Shown here piece by piece: positions 1 to 6,545 of a stretch of 7,862 bases of DNA. The position numbers and the translations under genes are program-made. The DNA lies in contig JASHXW010000542.1 in assembly GCA_030043395.1 (NCBI GenBank), positions 1 through 7,862 on the forward strand, given 5' to 3'. Position 1 is the stretch's first letter; each line of letters opens with the position of its first letter. This stretch comes from Streptosporangiaceae bacterium. Its GTDB lineage: Bacteria > Actinomycetota > Actinomycetes > Streptosporangiales > Streptosporangiaceae. Below the pieces are notes generated by a model. The model was not told the origin of the DNA, ran no database searches, and was given only the letters and a program-made list of their open reading frames with translations.

Positions 1-308
1 GCGTAGAGCTTGAGCTGGCGCGAGTCGAGCGAGCTCACGATCAGCATCAAGATCAGCCCGATGGCGATGTTGAGGAGCTGCTTGAGCAGGTAGGTGTGCG
101 GGTCGGCGCCCTGCTGGATGAGCAGCGGCGCGGTCGCCGACCAGATCACCAGCGTCCCGATCAGCACCAGCGCGAGCACGACGACGAGCAGCAGCCAGTC
201 AAACTGGCGTAGCGCCGAGTCCCTGCCGGTGACCTGCGCGCCGAAGCGCCGCAGCCTGATCGAGGTCGCGGTCGGCCGGCTGCGCGCCTGCCCGCTGACC
301 CAGCTCAC
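1..308 (-). CDS. rodA: RodA, SEDS-family peptidoglycan glycosyltransferase (N-terminal part, cut by window edge)
   Basis: RodA polymerises lipid II into glycan strands in the membrane and works with the class B transpeptidase PBP2 in lateral wall synthesis. Only the first 102 codons are visible. They encode a short basic cytoplasmic leader (about residues 1-38, with the arginine-rich stretch SIRLRRFGAQ), then a first membrane helix (DWLLLVVVLALVLIG) ending in IWSAT, a loop, and a second helix (LLNIAIGLILMLIV). This is the usual start of RodA/FtsW/SpoVE proteins. The start is GTG at 308-306. It overlaps the PBP2 stop TGA as GTGA and has a strong GGAGGAG ribosome site 6 bases upstream, inside the PBP2 coding region. 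Position directly after PBP2 favours RodA over FtsW. The catalytic region lies outside the window. Identification is by motif and context, with high confidence in the family. Confidence 0.9.
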   Translation of the reverse strand, partial: MSWVSGQARSRPTATSIRLRRFGAQVTGRDSALRQFDWLLLVVVLALVLIGTLVIWSATAPLLIQQGADPHTYLLKQLLNIAIGLILMLIVSSLDSRQLKLY

Positions 309-2440
309 GGGTGGCTCCTCCCCGCCGACTTCGCGGGCTTGGCTGACTTGCTCGGCTTGGCTGGCTTCGGGCCGAACCCGGCCGGCGGGACGACCTGGCC
401 CGCAGCGTTCAGCTTCGGCAGGCCAGGCAGTACCCCGCCGGGCAGCGCGGCCGCGTGGCCCTCGAGCCCGTACAGGCCGTCCCAGATCTGGCGCACCGCG
501 GGACCGGAGACGTCGGCGCCGTACCCGGAGTTCGGGATCATCATGACGACGACGTACTTCGGGTCATTGCACGGCGCGTACGACGCGAACACCGACGTCG
601 CCTGGATGCCCTGGACCTGCGCCGTTCCGGTCTTGCCAGCGACGCAGACTTTCCCGAGCGGGAAGCCGGCGAAGGTACCGGCCGCCGTTCCGCTGGTCAC
701 GACTCCCTGCAGCGCGTGCCGTATGTAGGCCAGTGTCGACTTAGCGACAGGGAGGTGGCCGGCCACCGGAGGCGTTATCCGGCGCACGACCTTGCCCTGC
801 GGGCTCATCAGCGCCTCGCCGATCCTCGGGCTGTACAAGGTGCCGCCGTTGGCGAGCGCCGCGTAGGCGCGGGCGAGTTGCAGCGGGGTGACCGTGACGT
901 AGCCCTGGCCGATGGCGGCGATGACCGACTGGCCGGCGGTCCAGACGTTGCCGGAAAGGCAGTCGTCGTACTCGATCTGCTGGATGTAGCCGCCATTTGC
1001 CTTGCCGTACTTGCACCAGTCCAGGCCAGCGTGGGCGTTGTCCTTCCACAGGTAGTACAGCCACTCGCGGGTGGGCACGGTGCCTGAGCTCTCGGACGGC
1101 AGGTCCACCCCGGTAGGCCTGCCGAAGCCCCAGCCCAGCTCCATCTTCTGCATCTCCTGCACCGGCGCCCGCGGCGAGGTGACGTCGTCAAGGTTCGTGT
1201 GATCGCGCAGGTAGATGTGGTAGGCGATGTTGTAGAACACCGTGTCGCAGGAGACCACCAGCGCCTCGTACAGGGACATCGGGCCGAGCGACGGGCTGCC
1301 GTCGTTGTAGTAGGAGTGGCCGCCGATGGTCACTGCCGCCGGGCAGTCGTAGGTGCCGTTGAGCGGGTCGCCGGCGGCGACGGCGGCTGCCACGGACGTG
1401 ACCTTCCAGGTCGATCCGGGTGCGAACTCGCCTTGGGTGACCCGGTTGAGTGCCGGGTCGCCGTCAGACCTGCCGAACAGCCGCTTGAACTCGGCCAGCG
1501 AGACGCCGGAGGTCCAGACCGAAGGGTTGTAGCTCGGGTAGCTCGCGAGTGCCAGCACTCGTCCCTTGGTGGTCATCACTACCGCTGCGCCGCCGTTGCT
1601 GACCGGGCTCCCGGCGAACTGGCTGCGCTGCACGGCGTTGGCGAGCGCGGTGTAGACGTCCTGCTCGAGCGCGCCGTTGATGCTGGTCACCAGGTAGTCC
1701 CCGGTCTTCGGGCTGACCTTGCTGAGCGTGCCGGTCACCTGGCCTCCGGCGTTGACGGCCAGTTTCTCCGAGCCGGGAGTGCCACGCAGGTAGCGGTCGT
1801 ACTCCGCCTCGAGCCCGGACTGGCCGACCAGGTCGATCCCGGAAAGCCCGGTCAGCGGAAGGCCCTCCGCTTTCAGCTCGGCGGCCGTGATCGGGCCGAG
1901 GTAGCCGACCGTCTGCGAGACATCGGTGGCGAGGGGCTGCCGGTAGGTCGTTACCGGCTGAATGGAGGCCGTGACGCCAGGGAACATCCGCTTGTTCTCC
2001 AGCACCTGGAGTCCCACCCTGGCCGGCACGTGCTCCGCGACCGGGATCGGCTCGTAGGGCGAGCCAGCCCAGCACGGCTGGCGTACCCCGACCGTGCACA
2101 GGCGGACCTCGTCGAGCATCCTGGCCTGGCTGACGTGCAGCACCCCGGCCAGCCGCCGCAGCATGGCCTTCCCGCCGTCGTTCATCTTCCACAGCGACGG
2201 CAGGCTCACCGACACCACCAGCGCCGGCTTGCTCTCGACGATCGGCGAGCCGGTGTCGTCGAGTATCGGCCCGCGGATCGCAGGCTCGACTACTTCACGG
2301 ACCCGCTCCGAGCTTGCCAGCGCCGTGTAGTGCGTGCCGCTCTTGACCTGCACGTTCCAGACCCGCCAGCCAAGCCCGGCGAACAGGGCAAGCACAGCCA
2401 GGTACAAGATGATCAGCCGGGATCGTGAGGCCGGGATCAT
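305..2440 (-). CDS. mrdA: Penicillin-binding protein 2, class B peptidoglycan DD-transpeptidase
   Basis: This enzyme cross-links peptidoglycan outside the membrane during elongation, as partner of RodA. The 711-residue protein has an N-terminal membrane anchor (about residues 8-26), a pedestal/dimerisation region (about 45-240; RGPILDDTG at 57-65 is the typical first motif) and a C-terminal transpeptidase domain. Catalytic motifs are STWK (343-346, nucleophile Ser343), SCD (397-399; SxD is usual in MrdA-type proteins where other class B PBPs have SxN) and KTGTAQV (603-609). The start is ATG at 2440-2438, which overlaps the mreD stop as ATGA and has GGGAGG 6 bases upstream. An in-frame ATG at 2476 would add 12 residues but lies deeper inside mreD and lacks this spacing. 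Eight cysteines fall in the extracytoplasmic part (115, 123, 366, 398, 476, 494, 599, 624), which may form disulfides. The last 20 or so residues are Lys/Pro/Ser-rich. It is longer than E. coli MrdA (633). Confidence 0.95.
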   Translation of the reverse strand: MIPASRSRLIILYLAVLALFAGLGWRVWNVQVKSGTHYTALASSERVREVVEPAIRGPILDDTGSPIVESKPALVVSVSLPSLWKMNDGGKAMLRRLAGVLHVSQARMLDEVRLCTVGVRQPCWAGSPYEPIPVAEHVPARVGLQVLENKRMFPGVTASIQPVTTYRQPLATDVSQTVGYLGPITAAELKAEGLPLTGLSGIDLVGQSGLEAEYDRYLRGTPGSEKLAVNAGGQVTGTLSKVSPKTGDYLVTSINGALEQDVYTALANAVQRSQFAGSPVSNGGAAVVMTTKGRVLALASYPSYNPSVWTSGVSLAEFKRLFGRSDGDPALNRVTQGEFAPGSTWKVTSVAAAVAAGDPLNGTYDCPAAVTIGGHSYYNDGSPSLGPMSLYEALVVSCDTVFYNIAYHIYLRDHTNLDDVTSPRAPVQEMQKMELGWGFGRPTGVDLPSESSGTVPTREWLYYLWKDNAHAGLDWCKYGKANGGYIQQIEYDDCLSGNVWTAGQSVIAAIGQGYVTVTPLQLARAYAALANGGTLYSPRIGEALMSPQGKVVRRITPPVAGHLPVAKSTLAYIRHALQGVVTSGTAAGTFAGFPLGKVCVAGKTGTAQVQGIQATSVFASYAPCNDPKYVVVMMIPNSGYGADVSGPAVRQIWDGLYGLEGHAAALPGGVLPGLPKLNAAGQVVPPAGFGPKPAKPSKSAKPAKSAGRSHP
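315..321 (-). promoter_or_regulatory. Ribosome binding site for rodA, inside the 3' end of the PBP2 gene
   Basis: The minus strand reads GGAGGAG followed by 6 bases and the GTG start of rodA. It supports a GTG start that overlaps the PBP2 stop codon by 4 bases, rather than a later start. Confidence 0.75.
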
Positions 2441-4257
2441 CGGTAGCCTCCCACGCGCGTTCCTCCGATGCGCCATACCGTGGATCTGCCTCCAGCCCGC
2501 CGCCAGTGCGGCAGCCAGCGGGGAGAGCGATTGCCGAACGCGAGCCTTGGCGTCCTGGGCCGTGCCGTGCTGCCGTGGTGGCTGCTCGGGCTAGCCGCCG
2601 TGAACCGCGGGTGCCTGCGCCGCCGGCCGCCGTAGCTGATGCGGGTCGGCAGCGCGTGCTCGTAGCCAGCAGCCCCGGCGAACGCCAGTTCGCCGCGGGC
2701 GGCCCGAGCGGACCTGGCGAGCCACGGCCCGGTCGCTGAGCGCGCGGCGGCCGACCTGAACCTCGGCTCGGCTGGCCGGCCGTGGCTCGTCCTGGCTGCG
2801 GAGATCAGGCTGCCGTTGCCGAACGCGATGCGTGGCGATCCACGGCCTGCTGCCCGCCCGGCACCAGTCAGCCCGCCCGTGCCGAACGCGATCTGCGGCG
2901 TCGGCCGCCCTGGTGCCAGGCCCGACCCGGCAAGCCCTGGGCCGGCCGACCGCGGTGCCCGCGACCCGGCACCGCCGAAGCCGATCCTGGGCACGCCGCG
3001 CCCGGCCGCCCGGCCCTCACCTGGCAGCCCGCCTGTCCCGAAGGCGATCCGCGGTGACCGGCCACTGGACCCGTTAAGCGCCGACCCCGCGTGCCCGCCA
3101 GCGAACGCGATCCCTGGCATTGCGCGCCTGGCCGCCCGGCCGGAGCCGTTCGACCCGGCGAGCGCGGACCCTGCGTGCCCGCTGCCGAAGGCGATCTGCG
3201 GCACCCCGCGCCCTGCCGCCCGGCCCTCGCCGAGCAGGCCGCCAGTCCCGAAACCGATCCGGGGCGCGCGCTGGCCGTTCGCCCGCGCAGATCCAGCTTG
3301 CCCGCCGCCGAACGCGATTCTCGGAATCCCGCGCCCGCGCGCGCGGCCCTCCCCCGGCAGCCCGCCAGTGCCAAACGCGATCCTCGGCAGCCCAGGGCGA
3401 GGCGCAGCCGCCGGCGTCGGCCGGGAAGCGTAGGACGCCGACCCGGCGACCCCAGTGCCGACCCGCAGCCGGGACAGGCCGCTGCCCCCGGCGAGACCCG
3501 TGAAGGCTGCCTGGGTCGTGGCCGGGAACACGCCAGATGGCTCCCGGCCGATCCACGTCGCTCCCCTGCGCGGGCTGGCCCCGGCGACTCGTGCCGACAG
3601 CCGCGCCTGCTTGCGCCTGGCCCTCCGGGAGCGTCCAGGCCCGTCGAGCCAGCCGATGGCTCCGGTGACAGGCACGTAGCCCAGTGCGGGCAGCGCAGTC
3701 CTGGCCGAACGGGCAGCGCTCCCTCCTGGCTCGAGCGCCGGGCTGTCGTGCAGCACGCTGGTCCGGGCGCCGAGCGCCACTGCCACCCTGACCACCGCGA
3801 ACAGCACCACCGGAGTCAGCACGATGTCGTAGAGGATCGACGACGCCAGCACGTGCGCCAGTGTCGACAATCCGGCTTGGGGGCCGTCGAGCACGAGCGA
3901 GACGCCCGCCGCGAGTATCTCGCCGACGACCGCGGCCAAGGCCGCGACGACCATGGCGAGCAGCGCTGAATGTCGCAGGACGTTGCGCATCCGGCCGCAA
4001 CCGTAACCGACAAGGCAGAACACCAGCGCGTACTGGCCGACGACCTGACTAGCCGGCGGCGCGAGATCCAGGGCCAGTCCGGCGCAGAACCCGGCGATGA
4101 CTCCGATATCCGGGCCCCCGGTCAGCCCGATCGCGACCACGCAGAGCAGGACCAGGTCCGGCGCTCCGCCGCCCGGCAACGGAAGCCCGTTGACGATCGT
4201 CAGCTGCACAAGCAGAGCTGCGACCAGCCCGATGGCTGCTGCGACCAGCGCCCTCAT
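2437..4257 (-). CDS. mreD: MreD, rod-shape membrane protein with a very long repetitive Arg/Gly-rich C-terminal tail
   Basis: MreD is the small integral membrane partner of MreC and links the MreB cytoskeleton to the wall-synthesis enzymes. This 606-residue protein has a normal MreD domain at about 1-165: six predicted helices (about 4-22, 33-47, 50-65, 73-88, 97-120, 139-163). The basic loop RMRNVLRH after helix 4 fits the inside-positive rule, so both termini should be cytoplasmic. Residues 166-290 form a linker with the basic cluster RSRRARRKQARLSAR (209-223). Residues 291-497 hold nine units beginning P-[R/Q/G]-I-[A/G]-F-[G/A]. Residues 498-606 are degenerate repeats ending in a Trp/Arg-rich terminus. 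MreD proteins are usually about 160-230 residues, so some 400 residues are extra. The start ATG overlaps the mreC stop (ATGA); no Shine-Dalgarno is visible upstream, so translation probably depends on coupling from mreC. The stop overlaps the PBP2 start (ATGA), which confirms the tail is in frame. MreD assignment is solid; the tail function is unknown. Confidence 0.9.
   Translation of the reverse strand: MRALVAAAIGLVAALLVQLTIVNGLPLPGGGAPDLVLLCVVAIGLTGGPDIGVIAGFCAGLALDLAPPASQVVGQYALVFCLVGYGCGRMRNVLRHSALLAMVVAALAAVVGEILAAGVSLVLDGPQAGLSTLAHVLASSILYDIVLTPVVLFAVVRVAVALGARTSVLHDSPALEPGGSAARSARTALPALGYVPVTGAIGWLDGPGRSRRARRKQARLSARVAGASPRRGATWIGREPSGVFPATTQAAFTGLAGGSGLSRLRVGTGVAGSASYASRPTPAAAPRPGLPRIAFGTGGLPGEGRARGRGIPRIAFGGGQAGSARANGQRAPRIGFGTGGLLGEGRAAGRGVPQIAFGSGHAGSALAGSNGSGRAARRAMPGIAFAGGHAGSALNGSSGRSPRIAFGTGGLPGEGRAAGRGVPRIGFGGAGSRAPRSAGPGLAGSGLAPGRPTPQIAFGTGGLTGAGRAAGRGSPRIAFGNGSLISAARTSHGRPAEPRFRSAAARSATGPWLARSARAARGELAFAGAAGYEHALPTRISYGGRRRRHPRFTAASPSSHHGSTARPRTPRLAFGNRSPRWLPHWRRAGGRSTVWRIGGTRVGGYR
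2447..2452 (-). promoter_or_regulatory. Ribosome binding site for PBP2, inside the 3' end of mreD
   Basis: The minus strand reads GGGAGG, then 6 bases, then ATGA, where ATG starts PBP2 and TGA ends mreD. This site decides the PBP2 start at 2440 over the in-frame ATG at 2476. It also means the last MreD residues (VGGYR) are encoded by the PBP2 initiation signal. Confidence 0.8.
2767..3387 (-). repeat. In-frame tandem repeats encoding nine P-[RQ]-I-[AG]-F-G units of the MreD tail
   Basis: Nine units follow each other, beginning at MreD residues 291, 312, 332, 353, 381, 402, 423, 454 and 475. Units 1, 3, 6 and 8 (type A, 21 residues or 63 bases) read roughly PRIAFGTGGLPGEGRAAGRG plus one residue. 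Units 2, 4 and 5 (type B, 20-28 residues) share PRIAFGGG-[QH]-AGSA and then vary. Units 7 and 9 are diverged. The order is A B A B B A B' A B'', so A and B mostly alternate. At DNA level the A copies differ at many third positions while the protein is kept. Degenerate copies continue to about 2533 (TRISYG at residues 538-543, PRLAFG at 570-575). Confidence 0.9.
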
Positions 4258-5204
4258 GGCTTCGCGGGCTTCGACGAGGACGGCTTCTTCGAGTTCTTCG
4301 AGCTGGGACTCGCGGTGGGAGTCGGGCTCGGTGGGGGGGCAGGCTTGGGCGGCAGTACCGAGAAGCGCGGGTTGTGGGCCGGGGCGGCGATGACGATGCC
4401 CACGACGCCAAGCGAGCTGAATGACGCGTACGGCCGGACCAGCGCCCGCCCGGTCAGCGCCCCCGCCCGGCTCCTGATCGACTCGACAACCCCGACTGGC
4501 ACGCCGGGCACGAACGGACGGTCGTTGACGGATGCGGCGGTCACCAGCTGGGCGCCCAGTCGCAGCGCTGCCGGGTCGAGCACCTGCAACGTCAGCAGGC
4601 CCGTGCCATTGCGGTCCGGCCCGCCCCCCGTCACCCAGCCGATCTGGCCTCCAGGCGCCAGCCGGACCCCGACGACGGAGCTGTGATCCGTGGCCAGCAT
4701 GACCGTGCACGTCCGGCTGCTGACCGAGGTCACCTGGCCGACGAGGCCGTCACCGTCGATCACGGTCATCTGCGGGCGGATGCCCTGCGCACTTCCGGCG
4801 TCCAGCGTCACGGTCTGCTGCAGGCCCTGGCCGTAGCCGATTACGGAGGCGGCCATGACCCGGTAGCCACCGCGGCCGGCCACCTGGAGCAGCCGCCGGA
4901 GCTGGTCGTAGTCGGCTTTGCTCAGCCTGGCAGCGCTGAGCTCGGCGCGCATCCGCACGATCTCCTGGCGCAGCGTGCCAGCCTGCCCGCTGCCAGAGCC
5001 TGCCAGGCCGGCGTCGAAGAACCGGCCGACTGGCCCTGTCACGGAGCTGACCACCCGCTCGGCGTCACCGAAGACGCTGTCCGACGCCGATTTCGCTTTC
5101 GTGACCAGCGAAGACGAGCCGTCGTGGTAGTCGATCGCGATCAGCGCCAACGCGGCTGCGAGCGCCACGCCGAGCAGCAGCCGGGTCCGTCGGGTATCAC
5201 GCAC
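4254..5204 (-). CDS. mreC: MreC, rod-shape-determining scaffold protein
   Basis: MreC is a bitopic membrane protein that joins MreD/MreB to extracytoplasmic wall enzymes such as PBP2. The 316-residue product has a short basic cytoplasmic start (MRDTRRTR), one membrane helix (about 9-26), a helical, probably coiled-coil segment (about 74-109, rich in Leu, Arg and Glu) and the two-barrel MreC domain (about 115-275). The family signature is seen as TLDAGSAQGIRPQMTVID (133-150) followed by GDGLVGQV (151-158). After the core comes a Pro- then Lys/Ser-rich tail (284-316) ending SSKPAKP, predicted extracytoplasmic. The start is GTG at 5204-5202; GAGGGGG lies 10 bases upstream and overlaps the mreB stop region. 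The gap to mreB is 15 bases, and the stop overlaps mreD as ATGA. Family identification is confident; the exact start is slightly less certain because the ribosome-site spacing is long. Confidence 0.93.
   Translation of the reverse strand: MRDTRRTRLLLGVALAAALALIAIDYHDGSSSLVTKAKSASDSVFGDAERVVSSVTGPVGRFFDAGLAGSGSGQAGTLRQEIVRMRAELSAARLSKADYDQLRRLLQVAGRGGYRVMAASVIGYGQGLQQTVTLDAGSAQGIRPQMTVIDGDGLVGQVTSVSSRTCTVMLATDHSSVVGVRLAPGGQIGWVTGGGPDRNGTGLLTLQVLDPAALRLGAQLVTAASVNDRPFVPGVPVGVVESIRSRAGALTGRALVRPYASFSSLGVVGIVIAAPAHNPRFSVLPPKPAPPPSPTPTASPSSKNSKKPSSSKPAKP
4257..4355 (-). other. Low-complexity Pro/Lys/Ser C-terminal tail of MreC
   Basis: MreC residues 284-316 are almost entirely Pro, Ser, Thr and Lys: a Pro-rich half (PPKPAPPPSPTPTASP), then a Lys/Ser half (SSKNSKKPSSSKPAKP). 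The segment follows the MreC barrel domain and should be outside the membrane. It resembles the PKPAKPSKSAKPAKS tail of PBP2 (residues 691-705, about positions 326-370). Confidence 0.75.
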
Positions 5205-5219
5205 GTCGGCCGTGCCCCC

Positions 5220-6251
5220 TCAGCGGCGAGATTCCGGAACGAGTACCTGGCGCAGCGTCTCGAAGTCCTCAACGCACTTGCCGGTGCCCAGCGCGACTGA
5301 GTCGAGCGGGTAGTCGGCGACATGGATCGGCATCCCGGTGTCCTCGCGCAACCTAGCGTCGATGCCGCGCAGCAGCGCGCCGCCGCCGGTGAGCGCGATG
5401 CCACGGTCCATGACATCGCCCGCGAGCTCCGGCGGGCACTTGTCGAGCGTGGTCCTGACCGCATCGACGATCGTGGCTAGCGGCTCTGCCATCGCGTTCC
5501 GCACCTCGGCAGCGGAGATCACGACGGTCTTGGGCAGTCCGGAGATCAGGTCGCGGCCTCGGATCTCGGCACTCGGCTCGTTCGGCGACGGGAACGCCGA
5601 GCCCAGCGCGATCTTGATCTCCTCGGCAGTCCGCTCGCCGAGCGTGAGCGAGTACTCCTTCTTGCCGAAGCTGATGATCGCCTGATCCATCTCGTCGCCG
5701 CCGACCCTGATCGACTGGGCGGTCACGATGCCGCCGAGCGAGATCACCGCAACCTCGGTGGTACCGCCGCCGATGTCCACGACCATGTTGCCGGTCGGCT
5801 CGTTGACCGGGAGCCCGGCTCCGATGGCCGCGGCCATCGGCTCCTCGATGATGTAGACGCGCCGTGCGCCTGCCTGGTGCCCGGCCTCCTTCACCGCGCT
5901 CTGCTCGACGCCGGTAATTCCGCTCGGCACCGCGATAACTATGCGCGGCTTGGCTAGTCCACCGCGTCTATGAACCTTCTGTATAAAATAGCGCAGCATG
6001 CGTTCTGTAACGTCAAAGTCCGCTATGACCCCGTCTTTGAGCGGACGGACAGCTACGATATTTCCTGGCGTCCGGCCGATCATGCGCTTAGCTTCTAGGC
6101 CGACTGCGACGATCTGTCCGGTATTTGTATTAAGCGCGACTACTGATGGCTCATTGAGAACAATCCCACGCCCTCGGACGTACACCAGCGTGTTGGCGGT
6201 GCCCAGATCGACTGCCATGTCACGGCCCAGAAAGGCCAGCGCGTTGCTCAT
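5220..6251 (-). CDS. mreB: MreB, actin-like rod-shape cytoskeletal protein
   Basis: MreB is a bacterial actin that polymerises on ATP under the membrane and positions the elongation machinery; in sporulating actinomycetes it is known to act in spore wall assembly. The 343-residue protein is full length for the family. ATPase motifs are visible: phosphate-1 VDLGTANT (14-21), phosphate-2 [13 protein letters not shown] (157-169) and the adenosine motif [10 protein letters not shown] (287-296). [13 protein letters not shown] (134-146) and [14 protein letters not shown] (230-243) are also typical. I chose ATG at 6251-6249, preceded by AGGGA at 5 bases, which gives an N-terminus ([17 protein letters not shown]) close to actinobacterial MreB. 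An in-frame TTG at 6269 would add six residues. It is the first gene of the shape operon. Codons 30-112 use many A/T-ending codons (about 40 of 83 by hand count), unlike the rest of the gene. Confidence 0.96.
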   Translation of the reverse strand: MSNALAFLGRDMAVDLGTANTLVYVRGRGIVLNEPSVVALNTNTGQIVAVGLEAKRMIGRTPGNIVAVRPLKDGVIADFDVTERMLRYFIQKVHRRGGLAKPRIVIAVPSGITGVEQSAVKEAGHQAGARRVYIIEEPMAAAIGAGLPVNEPTGNMVVDIGGGTTEVAVISLGGIVTAQSIRVGGDEMDQAIISFGKKEYSLTLGERTAEEIKIALGSAFPSPNEPSAEIRGRDLISGLPKTVVISAAEVRNAMAEPLATIVDAVRTTLDKCPPELAGDVMDRGIALTGGGALLRGIDARLREDTGMPIHVADYPLDSVALGTGKCVEDFETLRQVLVPESRR

Positions 6252-6545
6252 GTGCTTCCCTACGCTCAAGCGACTACTTCAGGACTTATCGAGCCCTCCG
6301 CACGGAAGACCGCGTTAGCCGCATAATGCCCGCTTTTTATCCGCACGGGCGGCGGCAATCTCAGGGAATGAGCCTACCCGGCGGGTTAAAACGTTTCCTG
6401 TGGGGGAGCGGCTAAAACAACTGTTAACTCGACAGTCCTGGCGAACTTCTTACGATGAGCTTTCGACCCGATGACCTAGCCAGATGCCAGTTATCCAGAG
6501 CGCTGCGAAAATACCACCGAGGACATACATAACGGGAATGACAGA
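5916..6545. other. Island of lower GC and A/T-ending codons spanning DUF4233 3' end to mreB 5' third
   Basis: Composition changes sharply at both ends. In DUF4233 the codons up to about residue 74 end mostly in G or C, then TCT, ATT, GTT, TAT, GGT, ATA, ACT, CTA and CAT become common up to a TAA stop. In mreB, codons 30-112 use ATT, AAT, ACA, GTA, ATA, TTT, AGA and CTA freely, then from codon 113 onward G/C-ending codons return almost completely. The non-coding bases between share the same bias. In Streptomyces ndk lies at this junction; no trace of it is seen here. Confidence 0.7.
6252..6449 (-). promoter_or_regulatory. Intergenic region upstream of mreB, likely promoter region of the shape operon
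   Basis: These 198 bases hold no coding sequence and are clearly more A/T-rich than the genes around them. They are the only sizeable gap in the cluster, so a promoter for mreBCD-mrdA-rodA is expected here. Visible elements are a perfect palindrome AAACGTTT (6389-6396), two GTTTTA copies on the minus strand near 6391 and 6414, and A/T-rich -10-like hexamers (for example TTATGC and GATAAG). No -35/-10 pair with proper spacing stands out. A weak stem ACTGT/ACAGT (6420-6436) followed by TGTTTTA lies 14 bases past the DUF4233 stop and might act as a poor terminator. Location of a promoter here is inference; no specific box is claimed. Confidence 0.4.

Noticed and set aside
397..399. PBP2 SxN motif apparently changed to SCD (residue numbers), suggesting an inactive enzyme
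   Set aside because: SxD is usual in the MrdA/PBP2 branch, and STWK and KTG are intact, so activity is expected.
1199..2428. Plus-strand open frame of 409 codons opposite PBP2
   Set aside because: It lies entirely antisense to a gene with all three transpeptidase motifs and is His/Arg/Asp-rich, as expected for a shadow of GC-biased codons.
2533..3387. CRISPR-like array or mobile-element repeat
   Set aside because: The repeats are in frame, imperfect, of unequal spacing, and without unique spacers; they are protein-coding.
2816..3433. Plus-strand open frame of 205 codons across the MreD repeats, with its own repeated peptide
   Set aside because: It mirrors the minus-strand repeats; very GC-rich DNA leaves opposite frames open. 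The minus frame is fixed by helices upstream and the ATGA junction with PBP2.
4258..4710. Upstream extension of the mreD frame by 151 residues
   Set aside because: It overlaps conserved mreC sequence in another frame; ATG at 4257 begins the first MreD helix and forms the ATGA overlap.
6420..6436. Stem ACTGT/ACAGT followed by TGTTTTA as a terminator after DUF4233
   Set aside because: The stem has only five pairs, three of them A-T, and the T tract is broken. Kept only as a remark in the intergenic entry.
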